A stretch of 64,000 nt of DNA from UBA5859 sp041940025 (GCA_041940025.1 JBGTSY010000002.1:1-64000); one strand, 5' to 3'. Positions 26,696-36,433 are shown, counted from the stretch's first letter. Notes: generated from the sequence alone by a model not told the origin. Program-made: numbers and translations.

Positions 26696-28519
26696 TTAAG
26701 GCGTGTATTCGGAGGCAAGGGCAGGGGGCGCGCCGTTCGTTTCCGATTTCTGTTGTAGTCGCCACATTTCCGCATACAATCCATTTTGTTTCATCAATTC
26801 AGTATGATTCCCTTTGGCGACAATTTTACCGGCTTGCAGTACGAGAATCTGATCTGCATCTACCACAGTGGAAAGCCGGTGAGCGATCATGAGAGTGGTA
26901 CGGTTTTTTGCTACTTGAGAAAGAGTCTGTTGGATCTGTCTCTCTGTAGTGGTATCGAGGGAAGAGGTTGCTTCATCAAAAACCATGATTGCAGGATTTT
27001 TTAGTAAGAGTCGAGCGATTGCCACTCGTTGTTTCTCTCCGCCGGAAAGTTTTAACCCCCGCTCTCCCACCCATGTTTGTAATCCTTCAGGGAGCTGATC
27101 GATCAGAGGAGTAAGATGTGCAGCACTTACTGCATTGTGTATGTCGTCTTCTTTCGCATTGGAATTGGCATAGGCAATATTGTAATACAAGGTGTCGTTA
27201 AATAAATTCGCATCCTGAGGCACCAGACCGATTGCCTGTCGTAGGCTTTTTAATGTGAATGACTGAATGGGTTGGTCGTTGACAAGTATGTTCCCTCGAC
27301 TTGCATCATAGTATCGAAAAATCAATCGCGCGATTGTGGTCTTTCCGGAACCAGAAGGACCAACAATAGCAAGTGACTTTCCTGCCATGAGTTCAAAGCT
27401 AATATTGTGTAAGAGGGTTCTATCGGGAGAGTAGCAGAAGGAAACGTTCTCGAATTTAAGAGACGCCGTATTAGTAGGCATCGTGAAAATCTGAGTGCCA
27501 TCTTGTACAGTAGGTTGTTTGGCCAATAGGTCAAATAATCTACTCATGTCCACCAAGCTATTTTTAAGTTCACGATAAACCGTACCAAGAAATCCCAAGG
27601 GGATAAATAGTTGCAACATTAATGTATTGATGAGTACCAGATCTCCCAGGGTGAGCTGTTGGTCTACCACACCTTGGGCAGCAAAAATCATAATCGCTAA
27701 CACGCCTACTGAGATTAAGGTCCCTTGACCTAAATTCAACAGGCTCATAGTAAGGTGGCTTCGAATGGCTGCTTTTTCCCAGGTTCCTAGTTTATTTTCA
27801 TATTGAGAGATTTCCTCCTGTTCGCTTGTGAAAGCCTTTACACTCTCATAATTGAGTAAAGAATCGATTGCACGCTGGTTGGCATTTGAATCTTCTCTGT
27901 TCATCGCCATACGAAATTGCATGCGCCATTCTGTCACTAGAAAGGTAAAGGCAACATACAACAAGGCGGTGATACCGGTCATTAAGGCAAATTTGGCAGG
28001 ATATTTAATGAGCAGCAAACCGGTGACTAGCGCCAACTCAACAAATGTTGGGAAGATATTAAATAGTAAATAACTCAGTAAGGCACTCACGCTGCGCGTA
28101 CCGCGTTCTATATCGCGACTAATTGCACCAGTGGAACGATTTAAATGGAATTCCATACTTAATTGATGCAGATGCGATAACAGGTTAACCGATAATCTTT
28201 TGATTAAGCTATATCGAACCAATGCGAATATCATATCTCTAAATTCATTGAATAGAGTATGACCCAACTTCATCGCGCCGTAGGCTAGTAGTAATCCTAA
28301 AGGAAGTGTTAGGGCAGTTACGCCATTCATATTCAGGTGGTCGACAATTTCCTTTAATAGTAATGGCACACCAATATTTGCCAGTTTTGCTAGAAATAAC
28401 AGCAATAAGGCCAGCAAAATCTTGTGCCAAAATCCCGTCAAGTAGGGGCGGAGTTTAAAGACATCTCTTAATTGGCCACTGTGCTCTTCAGTAGCAGTGC
28501 TCATTCTATGATAGTGCAT
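26696..28519 (-). CDS. ABC exporter, ATM1/HMT1-like (fused membrane and ATPase domains)
   Basis: 607 residues: six-helix membrane domain (about 25-325, opening LRPYLTGFWHKILLALLLLFLAKLANIGVPLL, key pattern of the ATM1 group) and a C-terminal ATPase with Walker A GPSGSGKTTI (near 395), signature LSGGEKQRVA (near 495), Walker B IMVFDEATSSLD and the H-loop AHRLST. Related proteins export glutathione-linked or metal-related compounds; the actual substrate here is unknown. ATG at 28519 has AGGA upstream; the ATG five codons later is a weaker choice. Functions as a homodimer by family rule. Confidence 0.9.
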   Translation of the reverse strand: MHYHRMSTATEEHSGQLRDVFKLRPYLTGFWHKILLALLLLFLAKLANIGVPLLLKEIVDHLNMNGVTALTLPLGLLLAYGAMKLGHTLFNEFRDMIFALVRYSLIKRLSVNLLSHLHQLSMEFHLNRSTGAISRDIERGTRSVSALLSYLLFNIFPTFVELALVTGLLLIKYPAKFALMTGITALLYVAFTFLVTEWRMQFRMAMNREDSNANQRAIDSLLNYESVKAFTSEQEEISQYENKLGTWEKAAIRSHLTMSLLNLGQGTLISVGVLAIMIFAAQGVVDQQLTLGDLVLINTLMLQLFIPLGFLGTVYRELKNSLVDMSRLFDLLAKQPTVQDGTQIFTMPTNTASLKFENVSFCYSPDRTLLHNISFELMAGKSLAIVGPSGSGKTTIARLIFRYYDASRGNILVNDQPIQSFTLKSLRQAIGLVPQDANLFNDTLYYNIAYANSNAKEDDIHNAVSAAHLTPLIDQLPEGLQTWVGERGLKLSGGEKQRVAIARLLLKNPAIMVFDEATSSLDTTTERQIQQTLSQVAKNRTTLMIAHRLSTVVDADQILVLQAGKIVAKGNHTELMKQNGLYAEMWRLQQKSETNGAPPALASEYTP

Positions 28520-28693
28520 GATTGTCCTGTGAGTTGGATGATTACGACTCTAAAAAATGCAAGTAGACCCATCGAGTTGGTGTCAGATGATATTAGAGGG
28601 TGTCAGATAAATGCTCACTTAAGTATGTTCATGTCGGATCCAATGCTGCAGTTGAGATCGGAGACAAATCTTTTCTCAACTCCCACAGGATGA

Positions 28694-30025
28694 TTATTTT
28701 AAGAATAAATGTATGAGGACGGTTAGTAGCACAATGACGATGAGGTTCAATGTTAACCCCACCTGCATCATCTTTCTTTGTGGGACAAAGCCCGTGCCAA
28801 ACACAAGTGCATTCGGTGGAGTGGCGACTGGCAACATAAAAGCGCAGGAGGCAGATAATCCAATTGCGATAGCAAAAAAATGCGGTGAGTAATTCAGCGT
28901 GTCGGCAATACTCATAAATATAGGCACTAATAGAGCGGTGCTAGCAGTATTGCTGGTCAACTCTGTCAGAATAACTACGAAAGTGATGAGCCCCATTAAG
29001 AAAATCAATAATGGTGTCTCACTGAAGAGAGTTGAAAAAGAAGTGGCCATATACTGAGTCGTGCCTGTATCGGAGAGAATGCCACCTAGGCAGAGCCCTC
29101 CTCCGAAAAGCATGAGCACCCCCCAATCAGTGTTTTTTTCCAAATCTTTCCAGGTCATGCTGCGAGTCAGGATAAGTAGCAGTAACGCGCAGATGGCAAT
29201 CACCGAGTCAAAAGATTGGGTTACCCCGAACAGGTTTGATAACGGATTGCTAAATAGCCATGCGAGAACGGTGAATAAAAAAATAATAAAAGTGACAATT
29301 TGTGCTGGACTCAACTTATTGGATGCTGAGGGTGTCTTTAGCTGTACTGTAGGGGGTCGGATCACGCGATAAAGAACGAACCACAGTATGGGTAAGATGA
29401 TCAGAGCACTGGGTAGGCCGATTTTTATCCAATCGAGGAAAGTGAGTCCCAATGCCCCCGCGACAATTGCATTCGGTGGACTACCCACCAGTGTCCCCAT
29501 GCCACCAACACTTGCAGAATAAGCGATCCCCAAAAGGACAAAAAGATAGATGCGAGGGTGTTCGTTTTGATTGAAAGCGGACAATAGGCCGAGTGCTAAA
29601 GGTAACATCATGGTAGTCACGGCAGTATTGCTCATCCACATGGAAAGTAGTGCGGTAGCAGTAAACAGTAGTAAAGAAGAGTACAACATGCGCCCCTGCG
29701 ATAATCTCAGCAAGTTTGCTGCAATGAGATTATCTAGCCCGTGTTTTTGAAACGCAGTGGCTAAGGCAAACCCTCCTAAGAATAAAAAAATGATAGGGTG
29801 TGCGAAGTAGGCAAATAGCTCGCGTGCCCCATTTACATTCAATATGATGCCCAACACCGGAACCAGCAGAGCAGTTACTGATAAATGAATCAATTCACTC
29901 ACCCATAGATAGGCAACCACCCAAAAAATAAATAATCCTTTTTTCAAGGTTAACGAAACTTCGGGTAACATAAAAATGATGAACCCGACACTGGAAACGG
30001 CTAGGAGATGAACCAAGCTACGCAT
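28694..30025 (-). CDS. SLC13/DASS family anion (dicarboxylate/sulfate-type) transporter
   Basis: 443 residues, strongly hydrophobic with about 11-12 helices. The two substrate/sodium-binding signatures of the DASS fold are present: MSNTAVTTMMLPLAL (near residue 135) and TSNTASTALLVPIF (near 365), each with Ser-Asn-Thr, plus MLPVATPPNALVFGTG near 400. These carriers take up dicarboxylates, citrate or sulfate with sodium. Which anion cannot be read from sequence. Stands alone on the minus strand, divergent from the redoxin gene. Confidence 0.88.
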   Translation of the reverse strand: MRSLVHLLAVSSVGFIIFMLPEVSLTLKKGLFIFWVVAYLWVSELIHLSVTALLVPVLGIILNVNGARELFAYFAHPIIFLFLGGFALATAFQKHGLDNLIAANLLRLSQGRMLYSSLLLFTATALLSMWMSNTAVTTMMLPLALGLLSAFNQNEHPRIYLFVLLGIAYSASVGGMGTLVGSPPNAIVAGALGLTFLDWIKIGLPSALIILPILWFVLYRVIRPPTVQLKTPSASNKLSPAQIVTFIIFLFTVLAWLFSNPLSNLFGVTQSFDSVIAICALLLLILTRSMTWKDLEKNTDWGVLMLFGGGLCLGGILSDTGTTQYMATSFSTLFSETPLLIFLMGLITFVVILTELTSNTASTALLVPIFMSIADTLNYSPHFFAIAIGLSASCAFMLPVATPPNALVFGTGFVPQRKMMQVGLTLNLIVIVLLTVLIHLFLK

Positions 30026-30178
30026 GAATAGGGTTTAGAAAGAAATTGTTTGATTTTTTCACGACACTGGCTGCTCTTAATTGGCTGAGTGGTGGTCTCT
30101 GTAACTATTGAATGGATTGTCAGTCAAATGTGTGCAAATGATACTCAGCTATTTTTCCATCCATGAGACGAGGTATGT

Positions 30179-31069
30179 ATGTCCCGCTCGAAATTAAAAT
30201 CTTTCTATATCACACTTTATATTATCCTATTAGGGTTGGCGGGGATCCATTCAATCGTCGCTTTTTTCCATTCTGGATTTGCGGTCGCCTGGCTGGGAGC
30301 AGTGTTTGCCACGCTTCCGATGTTGGTATTTTTTGTTTGGTTGGGCGTGTTGGGGGCTCCTAGGACCAGCCCAAATCTCTCCTACCACCTACTCCTTGCC
30401 CTCATTGGCACACTTCTCAGCGCCATGGGTATTTTTGTAGAGAACTTCCCCAGTATGTTGCCTCTGATCTACGCGGGTGGTGTCGCATTACTCGGTACAT
30501 TTTTGTATGTGTTTTGGTATTCGCGGTTTAGTCGCCATCGAAGTGCAGTGATAGAGGTGGGTAAGGTTTTGCCTCAATTTACCCTAGAGGATGCAAAGGG
30601 TAAAAAGATTGATTCGAGACTATTTCGTGGAAATTATGCGATTTTTCTCTTTTTTCGCGGTAATTGGTGTCCTCTTTGTATGGCTCAAATTAAGGAGATA
30701 GCATCCCAATATCAATCTTTAGCTGCAAACGGGGTACGTGTTGCATTGGTGAGCCCGCAATCTCATGCAAAAACCCAGCAATTGGCGGAAAAAATGGAAG
30801 TAGCATTTGATTACTTGGTGGATACAGACTGTCAGGCTTCAAAAAAACTAGGCATTTTCCAAGAAGATGGCCTACCTTTGGGCATGCAGGTGATGGGCTA
30901 TCATTCGGATACCACACTGCCCACAGTGATCATTACCGATCCCCAAGGTAATATTATTTTAAGTGATCAAACCGATAATTATCGTGTTCGTCCTGAGCCG
31001 GAACTATTCAATGAGGTGATTCAAGCTCATAAAAAAGATGGCACAGTGGTGACGGAAAAACTCGCATAA
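30179..31069 (+). CDS. Membrane-anchored thioredoxin-fold (AhpC/TSA-type) protein
   Basis: 296 residues. Four hydrophobic helices occupy roughly residues 8-120; the rest is a redoxin domain beginning VGKVLPQFTLEDAKGKKI, with the active-site segment FFRGNWCPLC (C-P-L-C, near residue 163) in the position of the peroxiredoxin peroxidatic Cys, and the later TVIITDPQGNIIL strand. The CxxC pair suggests thiol-disulfide or peroxide chemistry; orientation relative to the membrane is uncertain. ATG has GAGG upstream (GAGGTATGT before ATG). Confidence 0.8.
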   Translation: MSRSKLKSFYITLYIILLGLAGIHSIVAFFHSGFAVAWLGAVFATLPMLVFFVWLGVLGAPRTSPNLSYHLLLALIGTLLSAMGIFVENFPSMLPLIYAGGVALLGTFLYVFWYSRFSRHRSAVIEVGKVLPQFTLEDAKGKKIDSRLFRGNYAIFLFFRGNWCPLCMAQIKEIASQYQSLAANGVRVALVSPQSHAKTQQLAEKMEVAFDYLVDTDCQASKKLGIFQEDGLPLGMQVMGYHSDTTLPTVIITDPQGNIILSDQTDNYRVRPEPELFNEVIQAHKKDGTVVTEKLA

Positions 31070-31316
31070 CCTGTAACATTTCAATTAGTTATAATTAAAC
31101 ATCGAGCATATATTGTTTCCACCCAGAAAAAATGTGCAATTTAATTCTGGATCCGTTTAGAATGCGCGTTCAGTGAAAAATGCCTCCCAGACCTCGGGCG
31201 GGGGTCTAACCCGTCCAGAAGTTGATAAATCGATCTTCTAACCATAGAGGGTTTGTTGAAAAACTGGGAGAGAGGGTGAAATCCCATTCTAAAAATTATA
31301 AAGGCGGTGAGTGGTT

Positions 31317-32276
31317 ATGAATGCCTCAAACAACAATCATTTTGCATCCATTGAAGAGATTCAGAGTCGATTTGAAATGCTCGGCTACATATGTAATCGA
31401 AGCATTGCAACGGCCATTTATGTGGCGTACAGCTTAGGCAAGCCAATATTGGCAGAAGGTCCGGCAGGTGTGGGCAAAACCGAACTTGCAAAAACCGCTG
31501 CGGATGTACTTGGGGTACCATTAATTCGCCTACAGTGTTACGAAGGGTTGGATGACACTAAAGCCTTATACGAGTGGAAGTATGGTAAGCAGCTTTTATA
31601 CACGCAATTGTTAAAAGACAAACTTCATGATCTGATGGATGGTGCAACCGGCCTAAAAGAGTCTATTAACAGATTGCATCAATATGAAGATATATTTTTC
31701 TCTGAACATTTTCTTGAGCCCCGTCCATTATTGAATGCCATGCGACAGTCTGAGGGCTCCGTGCTCTTGATCGATGAAATTGATAAATCTGATCAAGAGT
31801 TTGAAGCCATGTTGTTAGAGGTGCTGTCGGATTTTCAGGTGACTGTTCCGGAAATCGGCACTATTAAGGCGCAGCAGAACCCATTCGTGATTCTAACCAG
31901 TAACAACAATCGAGAGGTAAGCGATGCTTTAAAACGTCGCTGTTTGCATCTGTATATTGGCTATCCTGAAGTAGAATTAGAAAAACGTATTGTGCGTGCA
32001 CGTGTGCCTGACATTCCCGAAGCGTTGAATGACAGCTTGGTGCGTTTTGTACAAAATGTAAGAGATTTGGAAATTAAAAAGCATCCCTCTATCAGTGAAA
32101 CCATCGATTGGGCAAGAACGTTGATGCTCTTGAATGCTGAGTCTATGGATGAAGAGTTTATTCGCGATACCATAAATGTGATTTTGAAATTCGAAGATGA
32201 TATAGAAGTTGCCAATCGCGAACTTGACAATCTACTTCCCCACTCTGAGGCCTTGAAGGATGGAACAAACGCTTGA
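31317..32276 (+). CDS. MoxR-family AAA+ ATPase
   Basis: 319 residues from the ATG at 31317; a GTG two codons earlier is also possible. Walker A GPAGVGKTEL (near residue 50), Walker B VLLIDEIDKSD (near 145), sensor SNNNREVSDALKRRCLHLYI with the arginine finger. MoxR ATPases act as chaperones that help insert cofactors or mature enzyme complexes together with a von Willebrand factor A partner. The next gene overlaps by 17 bases and encodes exactly such a partner. The 247-base gap before it holds no gene I can support. Confidence 0.92.
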   Translation: MNASNNNHFASIEEIQSRFEMLGYICNRSIATAIYVAYSLGKPILAEGPAGVGKTELAKTAADVLGVPLIRLQCYEGLDDTKALYEWKYGKQLLYTQLLKDKLHDLMDGATGLKESINRLHQYEDIFFSEHFLEPRPLLNAMRQSEGSVLLIDEIDKSDQEFEAMLLEVLSDFQVTVPEIGTIKAQQNPFVILTSNNNREVSDALKRRCLHLYIGYPEVELEKRIVRARVPDIPEALNDSLVRFVQNVRDLEIKKHPSISETIDWARTLMLLNAESMDEEFIRDTINVILKFEDDIEVANRELDNLLPHSEALKDGTNA

Positions 32277-33618
32277 GGAATTTATCCAGGCGTTACGCAA
32301 GTCTGACGTCAAGGTTTCTGTTGCCGAAGCTCTAGACGCTTATGAGGTGGCAGATTTTATTGGGCTTGAAGATCGCACGGTATTGAAAGACGCCCTTTCT
32401 TTGGCGTTGACAAAAAACAAATACGAAAAAGAGATATACGATTCGGCTTTTGAGCGTTTTTTTCAGGTGCCGGATTTTCATGGCCTACAGCAGGATTCCG
32501 CACAAGGCGGTTCCGGTTCTTGTCCTTTGTCCCAGGCAGATAAATTTGACGACCCCTTTGTGCAGATGTTGCTTCAACGGGATGCTGTTGGCTTGCAAAC
32601 ACAATTACTGTCCGCTTCTCGGCGAGCCGACCTCAGTGATATCTGGTTGTCTAGCCAAAAAGGTGTATTTATCCAGAAAATCATGCGCGAGATGGGTGTA
32701 GAGACACTGCAGCAGACAATCAAGCAGGCAGAAGCGGGTGAAAACGGATATACCGAGGAAGATGTGACTGAACTCAGAGAGGCGCAACGCTTCCTCACCA
32801 AGCAGGTTCGTCTTTTTGTAGAAGAGCAATTTGAATTATATGCTCCGGCGGCCACTAAACAGTTACGGGAAGAACAACTCAAAGACATTATCTTAACGGA
32901 TGCGGAAGAACGTGATTATCTGCAAATGCAGCATATAGTGAAGCGTATGGCAGATGAGTTGAGCAGTTTGTATTCCAAGCGACGCAAAAAAGCGCAACGA
33001 GGTAAGTTGGATATACGTAAAACCATGCGTCGTAATATGTCTAATGATGGTGTCTTGTTTGACATCCACTGGAAACAGAAAAAAATTGATAGACCTAAAA
33101 TTATCGCTATATGTGATGTCAGTGGATCAGTGCGTGACTATACGCGTTTTATGTTGCTCTTTTTACATAGTCTGCATGAAGTTTTTGATGATTTGCACAC
33201 CTATGTGTTTTGTTCGAATTTAGTTGAAGTGACAGAAGAATTTGAGAACAATACTGTTCAAGAAGCGATACGTCGCGCGCAGATGAAAGTCCAATATGGA
33301 TCTACGGACTATGCTCGGGCATTGTCAGACCTTAAAGAGCAGCATTTAGATCATATTGATAAAAAAACCACATTGTTATTTCTCGGGGATGCGCGAAATC
33401 ACGAAGAAGATCCCAGGGTCGATATATTGAAACTCGTGCGGGATCGTTGTAAGAATTTAATTTGGGTGAATCCTGAACCTAAAGTTCGTTGGGGCACGGG
33501 TGACTCTGACATTTATCGTTATAAGCCGTTCTGTGATCTGTTAGAGGAATGCCACACCTTAAACCAGTTGGAAAAAGTGGTAGAACAACTGTTACAACTG
33601 TCGTCACGATCCGGTTAG
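32260..33618 (+). CDS. CoxE-like protein with von Willebrand factor A domain
   Basis: 452 residues: helical N-terminal part (about 1-250) and a C-terminal VWA domain with the metal-ion-dependent adhesion site AICDVSGSVRDYTRF (DxSxS, near residue 285), the later Thr in YGSTDYARAL and Asp in LFLGDARNHEEDP. Pairs with the overlapping MoxR gene as in CoxD-CoxE and similar maturation couples. The client enzyme is not encoded next door. Stop overlaps the stop of the converging GGDEF gene by four bases. Confidence 0.9.
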   Translation: MEQTLEEFIQALRKSDVKVSVAEALDAYEVADFIGLEDRTVLKDALSLALTKNKYEKEIYDSAFERFFQVPDFHGLQQDSAQGGSGSCPLSQADKFDDPFVQMLLQRDAVGLQTQLLSASRRADLSDIWLSSQKGVFIQKIMREMGVETLQQTIKQAEAGENGYTEEDVTELREAQRFLTKQVRLFVEEQFELYAPAATKQLREEQLKDIILTDAEERDYLQMQHIVKRMADELSSLYSKRRKKAQRGKLDIRKTMRRNMSNDGVLFDIHWKQKKIDRPKIIAICDVSGSVRDYTRFMLLFLHSLHEVFDDLHTYVFCSNLVEVTEEFENNTVQEAIRRAQMKVQYGSTDYARALSDLKEQHLDHIDKKTTLLFLGDARNHEEDPRVDILKLVRDRCKNLIWVNPEPKVRWGTGDSDIYRYKPFCDLLEECHTLNQLEKVVEQLLQLSSRSG

Positions 33619-34871
33619 CGGTAACGACTTCTCTGATTGTAGAATTGTTCTTTATCTTCGAACATAGATGTATCTGCGCGACTAATCACTTGATCTGCAG
33701 GCGAGTCTGTTGAACAGGCGGTACCGATGCTCATGCGCACGGGGATCTTAATCGTCTCAGAATCCTCAGACCGGATGATCACTTCTGCGTTCTTTTCTTT
33801 GTCTCTGATCTGTTGCTCGATTAAATGTACCTCGTGACTGTTTGTATTCGGACACAGAATGACAAATTCATCACCGCCAAATCGAGTCAATAAATCAGCC
33901 TCACGAATAATACCCATGAGCAAGCGGCTAACAATAATAATTAATTGATCGCCTGCTGCGTGACCGAATTTGTCATTGATCTCTTTTAGACCATTTATAT
34001 CGATAACCAAAATGGAAAAATACACCTCTGGGTTGCGATAGGCAGCTTGCACATATCTTTGTAGTTCTTTTTCAAAAAATGTTCGATTATAGGCCCCCGT
34101 TAAGGCATCCGTATTCGCTAACTGTTCAAGCTCAATGGCCAGTAGTTTGTTTTCCGTTGCCACCGAGATCTGTTCTAAGAACAGTGTCATGATCTCTTTC
34201 GCGTAGGTATCAAGGTCGGCTACTTTTATGATTAGCGTACCGATCAGATTCTGTCCACGGCCATGCATGGGTAAGATCGTCCAGGTAGGGCGTGGCCAGA
34301 GCTCATTGCCATCTGTTCGGTTGTTAGGTGTGAGTTGTTCGAGCATTTCTATGACGGTATCAAACTCCTTTTGACCTAATTGAGCAGCGTGGTCAATCAA
34401 GCACTCTTTCTCCTTATCGGAGAGAGAGGTGGTGGCAAAGTATTTGACAATACCTGGACGATTTCCAAGTATCATCACCGCAAACTCAAAATCGCCATAG
34501 AGTTGTTTTAAAGTAGCCAGAATTTTATCTATGAGTGCGGGCAACTCTTCCGTCTGATGCATGTTGACGCTTAATTCAAGCAGTGATCGAAACACTTGGT
34601 TTTTCCAGCGTGTATTCGCATTGGCTTTTTTAATACGCTCTTCGTGTTCTAGTAAGCGTACAATATTCAGTATGTATAGGTATATCAGTGGCGTGGTGAC
34701 TAAAAAGGTGGAGACAATTGTGGCCACATGAATGCCGGTATTAATTTCACCTTCTATAAAGCGATAAATTTGTGGCGCGATGAGCGCTGCCAGTAAAATG
34801 GCAGAAAAAACTGATATCAGAAATATTTGGTATAGTTTTAACTGTGCAAGTATCGCCAATAATCTTCGCAC
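33615..34871 (-). CDS. Membrane-associated diguanylate cyclase (GGDEF domain)
   Basis: 418 residues from the GTG at 34871 (MRRLLAILAQLKLYQ), which has GGAG 8 bases upstream; an ATG ten codons earlier (34901) is open but poorly placed. Two hydrophobic helices (about 15-40 and 50-75), a coiled linker, a GAF-like middle domain (about 95-245), then the GGDEF domain with TRFGGDEFVIL (near 345) and the preceding NGLKEINDKFGHAAGDQL. The intact GGDEF active site implies c-di-GMP synthesis. An RxxD inhibitory site five residues before GGDEF is not seen (READLLTRFGGDEF has R-E-A-D nine residues before). Confidence 0.9.
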   Translation of the reverse strand: MRRLLAILAQLKLYQIFLISVFSAILLAALIAPQIYRFIEGEINTGIHVATIVSTFLVTTPLIYLYILNIVRLLEHEERIKKANANTRWKNQVFRSLLELSVNMHQTEELPALIDKILATLKQLYGDFEFAVMILGNRPGIVKYFATTSLSDKEKECLIDHAAQLGQKEFDTVIEMLEQLTPNNRTDGNELWPRPTWTILPMHGRGQNLIGTLIIKVADLDTYAKEIMTLFLEQISVATENKLLAIELEQLANTDALTGAYNRTFFEKELQRYVQAAYRNPEVYFSILVIDINGLKEINDKFGHAAGDQLIIIVSRLLMGIIREADLLTRFGGDEFVILCPNTNSHEVHLIEQQIRDKEKNAEVIIRSEDSETIKIPVRMSIGTACSTDSPADQVISRADTSMFEDKEQFYNQRSRYR

Positions 34872-34901
34872 GGAGCATTCTCCAAACAGGGCACAGGACA
34901 C

Positions 34902-35263
34902 GATCTATACCGCTGACGTTTTTTCTGTGGCCTGAGTGTCTGTCACTCAGGACTATTTGGCATCCTTACCGTGGAATCTGTTGGATAGGGTCTTCCATTG
35001 AACTGACCAACATTTACTTCGTACTTTGCCCGTCAATGAGGCTATTGAAAAGCGCCTCATGGAATACATTCGCCTCTGTATAAAACTCATTCAAGCGCTT
35101 TGTCGACAAGATAAGTTCGAGTTGATTGTATTTCTCTTCGATAATAAGTAACGCATGAAAGAATATACAATTAAACGCTTAGGCAGTATTTTTTAGTAAA
35201 ATCTATTAAAACGTTATAACTGCTTATTTTAATTTTATTCTCGGGTAAATATCTATGGTTTTT
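34902..35263. other. Intergenic region with hairpin and a coding-like remnant
   Basis: CCTGAGTG (34931-34938) pairs with CACTCAGG (34944-34951) around a five-base loop, upstream of the GGDEF gene on its strand. From about 35160 down to 35014 on the minus strand one frame is open and protein-like (it reads ...IIEEKYNQLELILSTKRLNE... to ...LIDGQSTK stop) but has no ATG or GTG in frame; an ATG lies in the neighbouring frame. It could be the remains of a small gene. The part from 35160 to 35263 is very AT-rich. Confidence 0.35.
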
Positions 35264-35680
35264 TTATTCAGCACCAGATCCCACTTGGATAGGCGTCTCG
35301 CGCCATTCATTAGCTTCCAGCGTGAGTGCGGAGATTTCAAATACTCCTTTTATATTCATGGAGATAGTTAGTATAGTCGGAGCAATTTGGCGGAGTATCC
35401 AAAGGGAGTTCAGTAACCTGTCAGATACGGGTTGCAGACAGAAAAATGAGATCAGCTCACCTTTCTGCGAGTGATATTCATTTAATTGGGCTTTAATTAA
35501 GTCGGCTCCGGCCTCAGGCGTCAATTTTTCAACGTCCACATTGAGGATAGAGCATTGGAACTGATGAGAGTCAATTTGAATGACTATACCGATCTGGGTC
35601 GCAGAGAGATCTTGGGCTTTTTTAATTAAGGATAGGGCCAGCGTTCTTGGAATTTTCATACTATCTATTTTAAACCGCAT
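35264..35680 (-). CDS. Hypothetical protein, 138 residues
   Basis: Mixed alpha/beta protein without membrane segments or recognisable motif: it starts MRFKIDSMKIPRTLALSLIKK, and its middle reads LTPEAGADLIKAQLNEYHSQ. A second start at 35659 (MKIPRT) would remove the 16-base overlap with the preceding gene; neither start has a clear ribosome binding site. Coupled to the MoeB-like gene, so a role linked to sulfur or cofactor chemistry is imaginable but unsupported. Confidence 0.7.
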   Translation of the reverse strand: MRFKIDSMKIPRTLALSLIKKAQDLSATQIGIVIQIDSHQFQCSILNVDVEKLTPEAGADLIKAQLNEYHSQKGELISFFCLQPVSDRLLNSLWILRQIAPTILTISMNIKGVFEISALTLEANEWRETPIQVGSGAE

Positions 35681-36426
35681 ACGTCACATGCCGGATCTGA
35701 AGGCAGTTTAACTTGACGCCAATCTTGCATGAGCGCGTCAAAAAGCAATAGTTTTCCACTTAGGGTTTCCCCTAAATGAAGTAACACTTTGATGGTTTCT
35801 AGCGCTTGCATGGCGCCTAAAATTCCTACGACGGGTGCTAAAATACCATTTTCAGAGCAAGTCTCTTGGGAAGGATCCGCACTGTTCTCACTATAGAGAC
35901 AGGCATAACAGGGCGAGTCCGCTTGGCGAAAATCAAATACCGTTAATTGCCCTTCCATGCGAATCGCAGCAGCGGAAACCAGGGGTTTTTGTTTGGCAAA
36001 ACAGGCTTGGTTCACAGCATGTCTGGTTTGAAAATTATCAGAAGCATCTATGACGATGTCGGCTTGATGACAATGGTGGCGGAGGGTGTCAAGGGTTTGC
36101 ACTTCGGCATCCAACTCAATCTGAAGATCTGGGTTGAGCTGTAACAAATGTTGTTTAGCGGCTTCGGTTTTAAGCTGACCAATCTGTGCATCCCGGTAGA
36201 GTACTTGGCGTTGGAGGTTGGATTCATCTATTCGATCAAAATCGCACAGGGTCATTTTTCCGATCCCGGATGCAGCTAGATAGATGGCTGCAGGCGATCC
36301 TAACCCACCTAAACCGATAATCAACACGTGAGATTGCAGTAACTTCTGTTGTCCTGCCACGTCTACATTTGGCAACAGGATGTGGCGACTGTACCGTTGT
36401 AATTGTCTATCTGATAACACTGTCAA
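35665..36426 (-). CDS. MoeB/ThiF-type adenylyltransferase (E1-like)
   Basis: Adenylates the C-terminus of a ubiquitin-like sulfur carrier (MoaD, ThiS or similar). Domain from the start: RYSRHILLPNVDVAGQQKL, nucleotide loop IIGLGGLGSPAAIYLA, DFDRIDESNLQRQVLY, DASDNFQTRHAVN, and zinc cysteines CYAC and CDVCG. The open frame runs 46 codons further upstream into prmC, but the homologous part begins only at TTG 36426 or GTG 36420, right after a GAGGGTGA sequence, so I start at 36426 (253 residues). The prmC-moeB order is common in gammaproteobacteria; whether it serves MoaD or ThiS is unknown. Confidence 0.88.
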   Translation of the reverse strand: MTVLSDRQLQRYSRHILLPNVDVAGQQKLLQSHVLIIGLGGLGSPAAIYLAASGIGKMTLCDFDRIDESNLQRQVLYRDAQIGQLKTEAAKQHLLQLNPDLQIELDAEVQTLDTLRHHCHQADIVIDASDNFQTRHAVNQACFAKQKPLVSAAAIRMEGQLTVFDFRQADSPCYACLYSENSADPSQETCSENGILAPVVGILGAMQALETIKVLLHLGETLSGKLLLFDALMQDWRQVKLPSDPACDVCGLK

Positions 36427-36433
36427 ATCACCC

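Noticed and set aside
34844..35083. 79-residue plus-strand frame
   Set aside because: Overlaps the GGDEF gene start and has no protein-like pattern or ribosome site.
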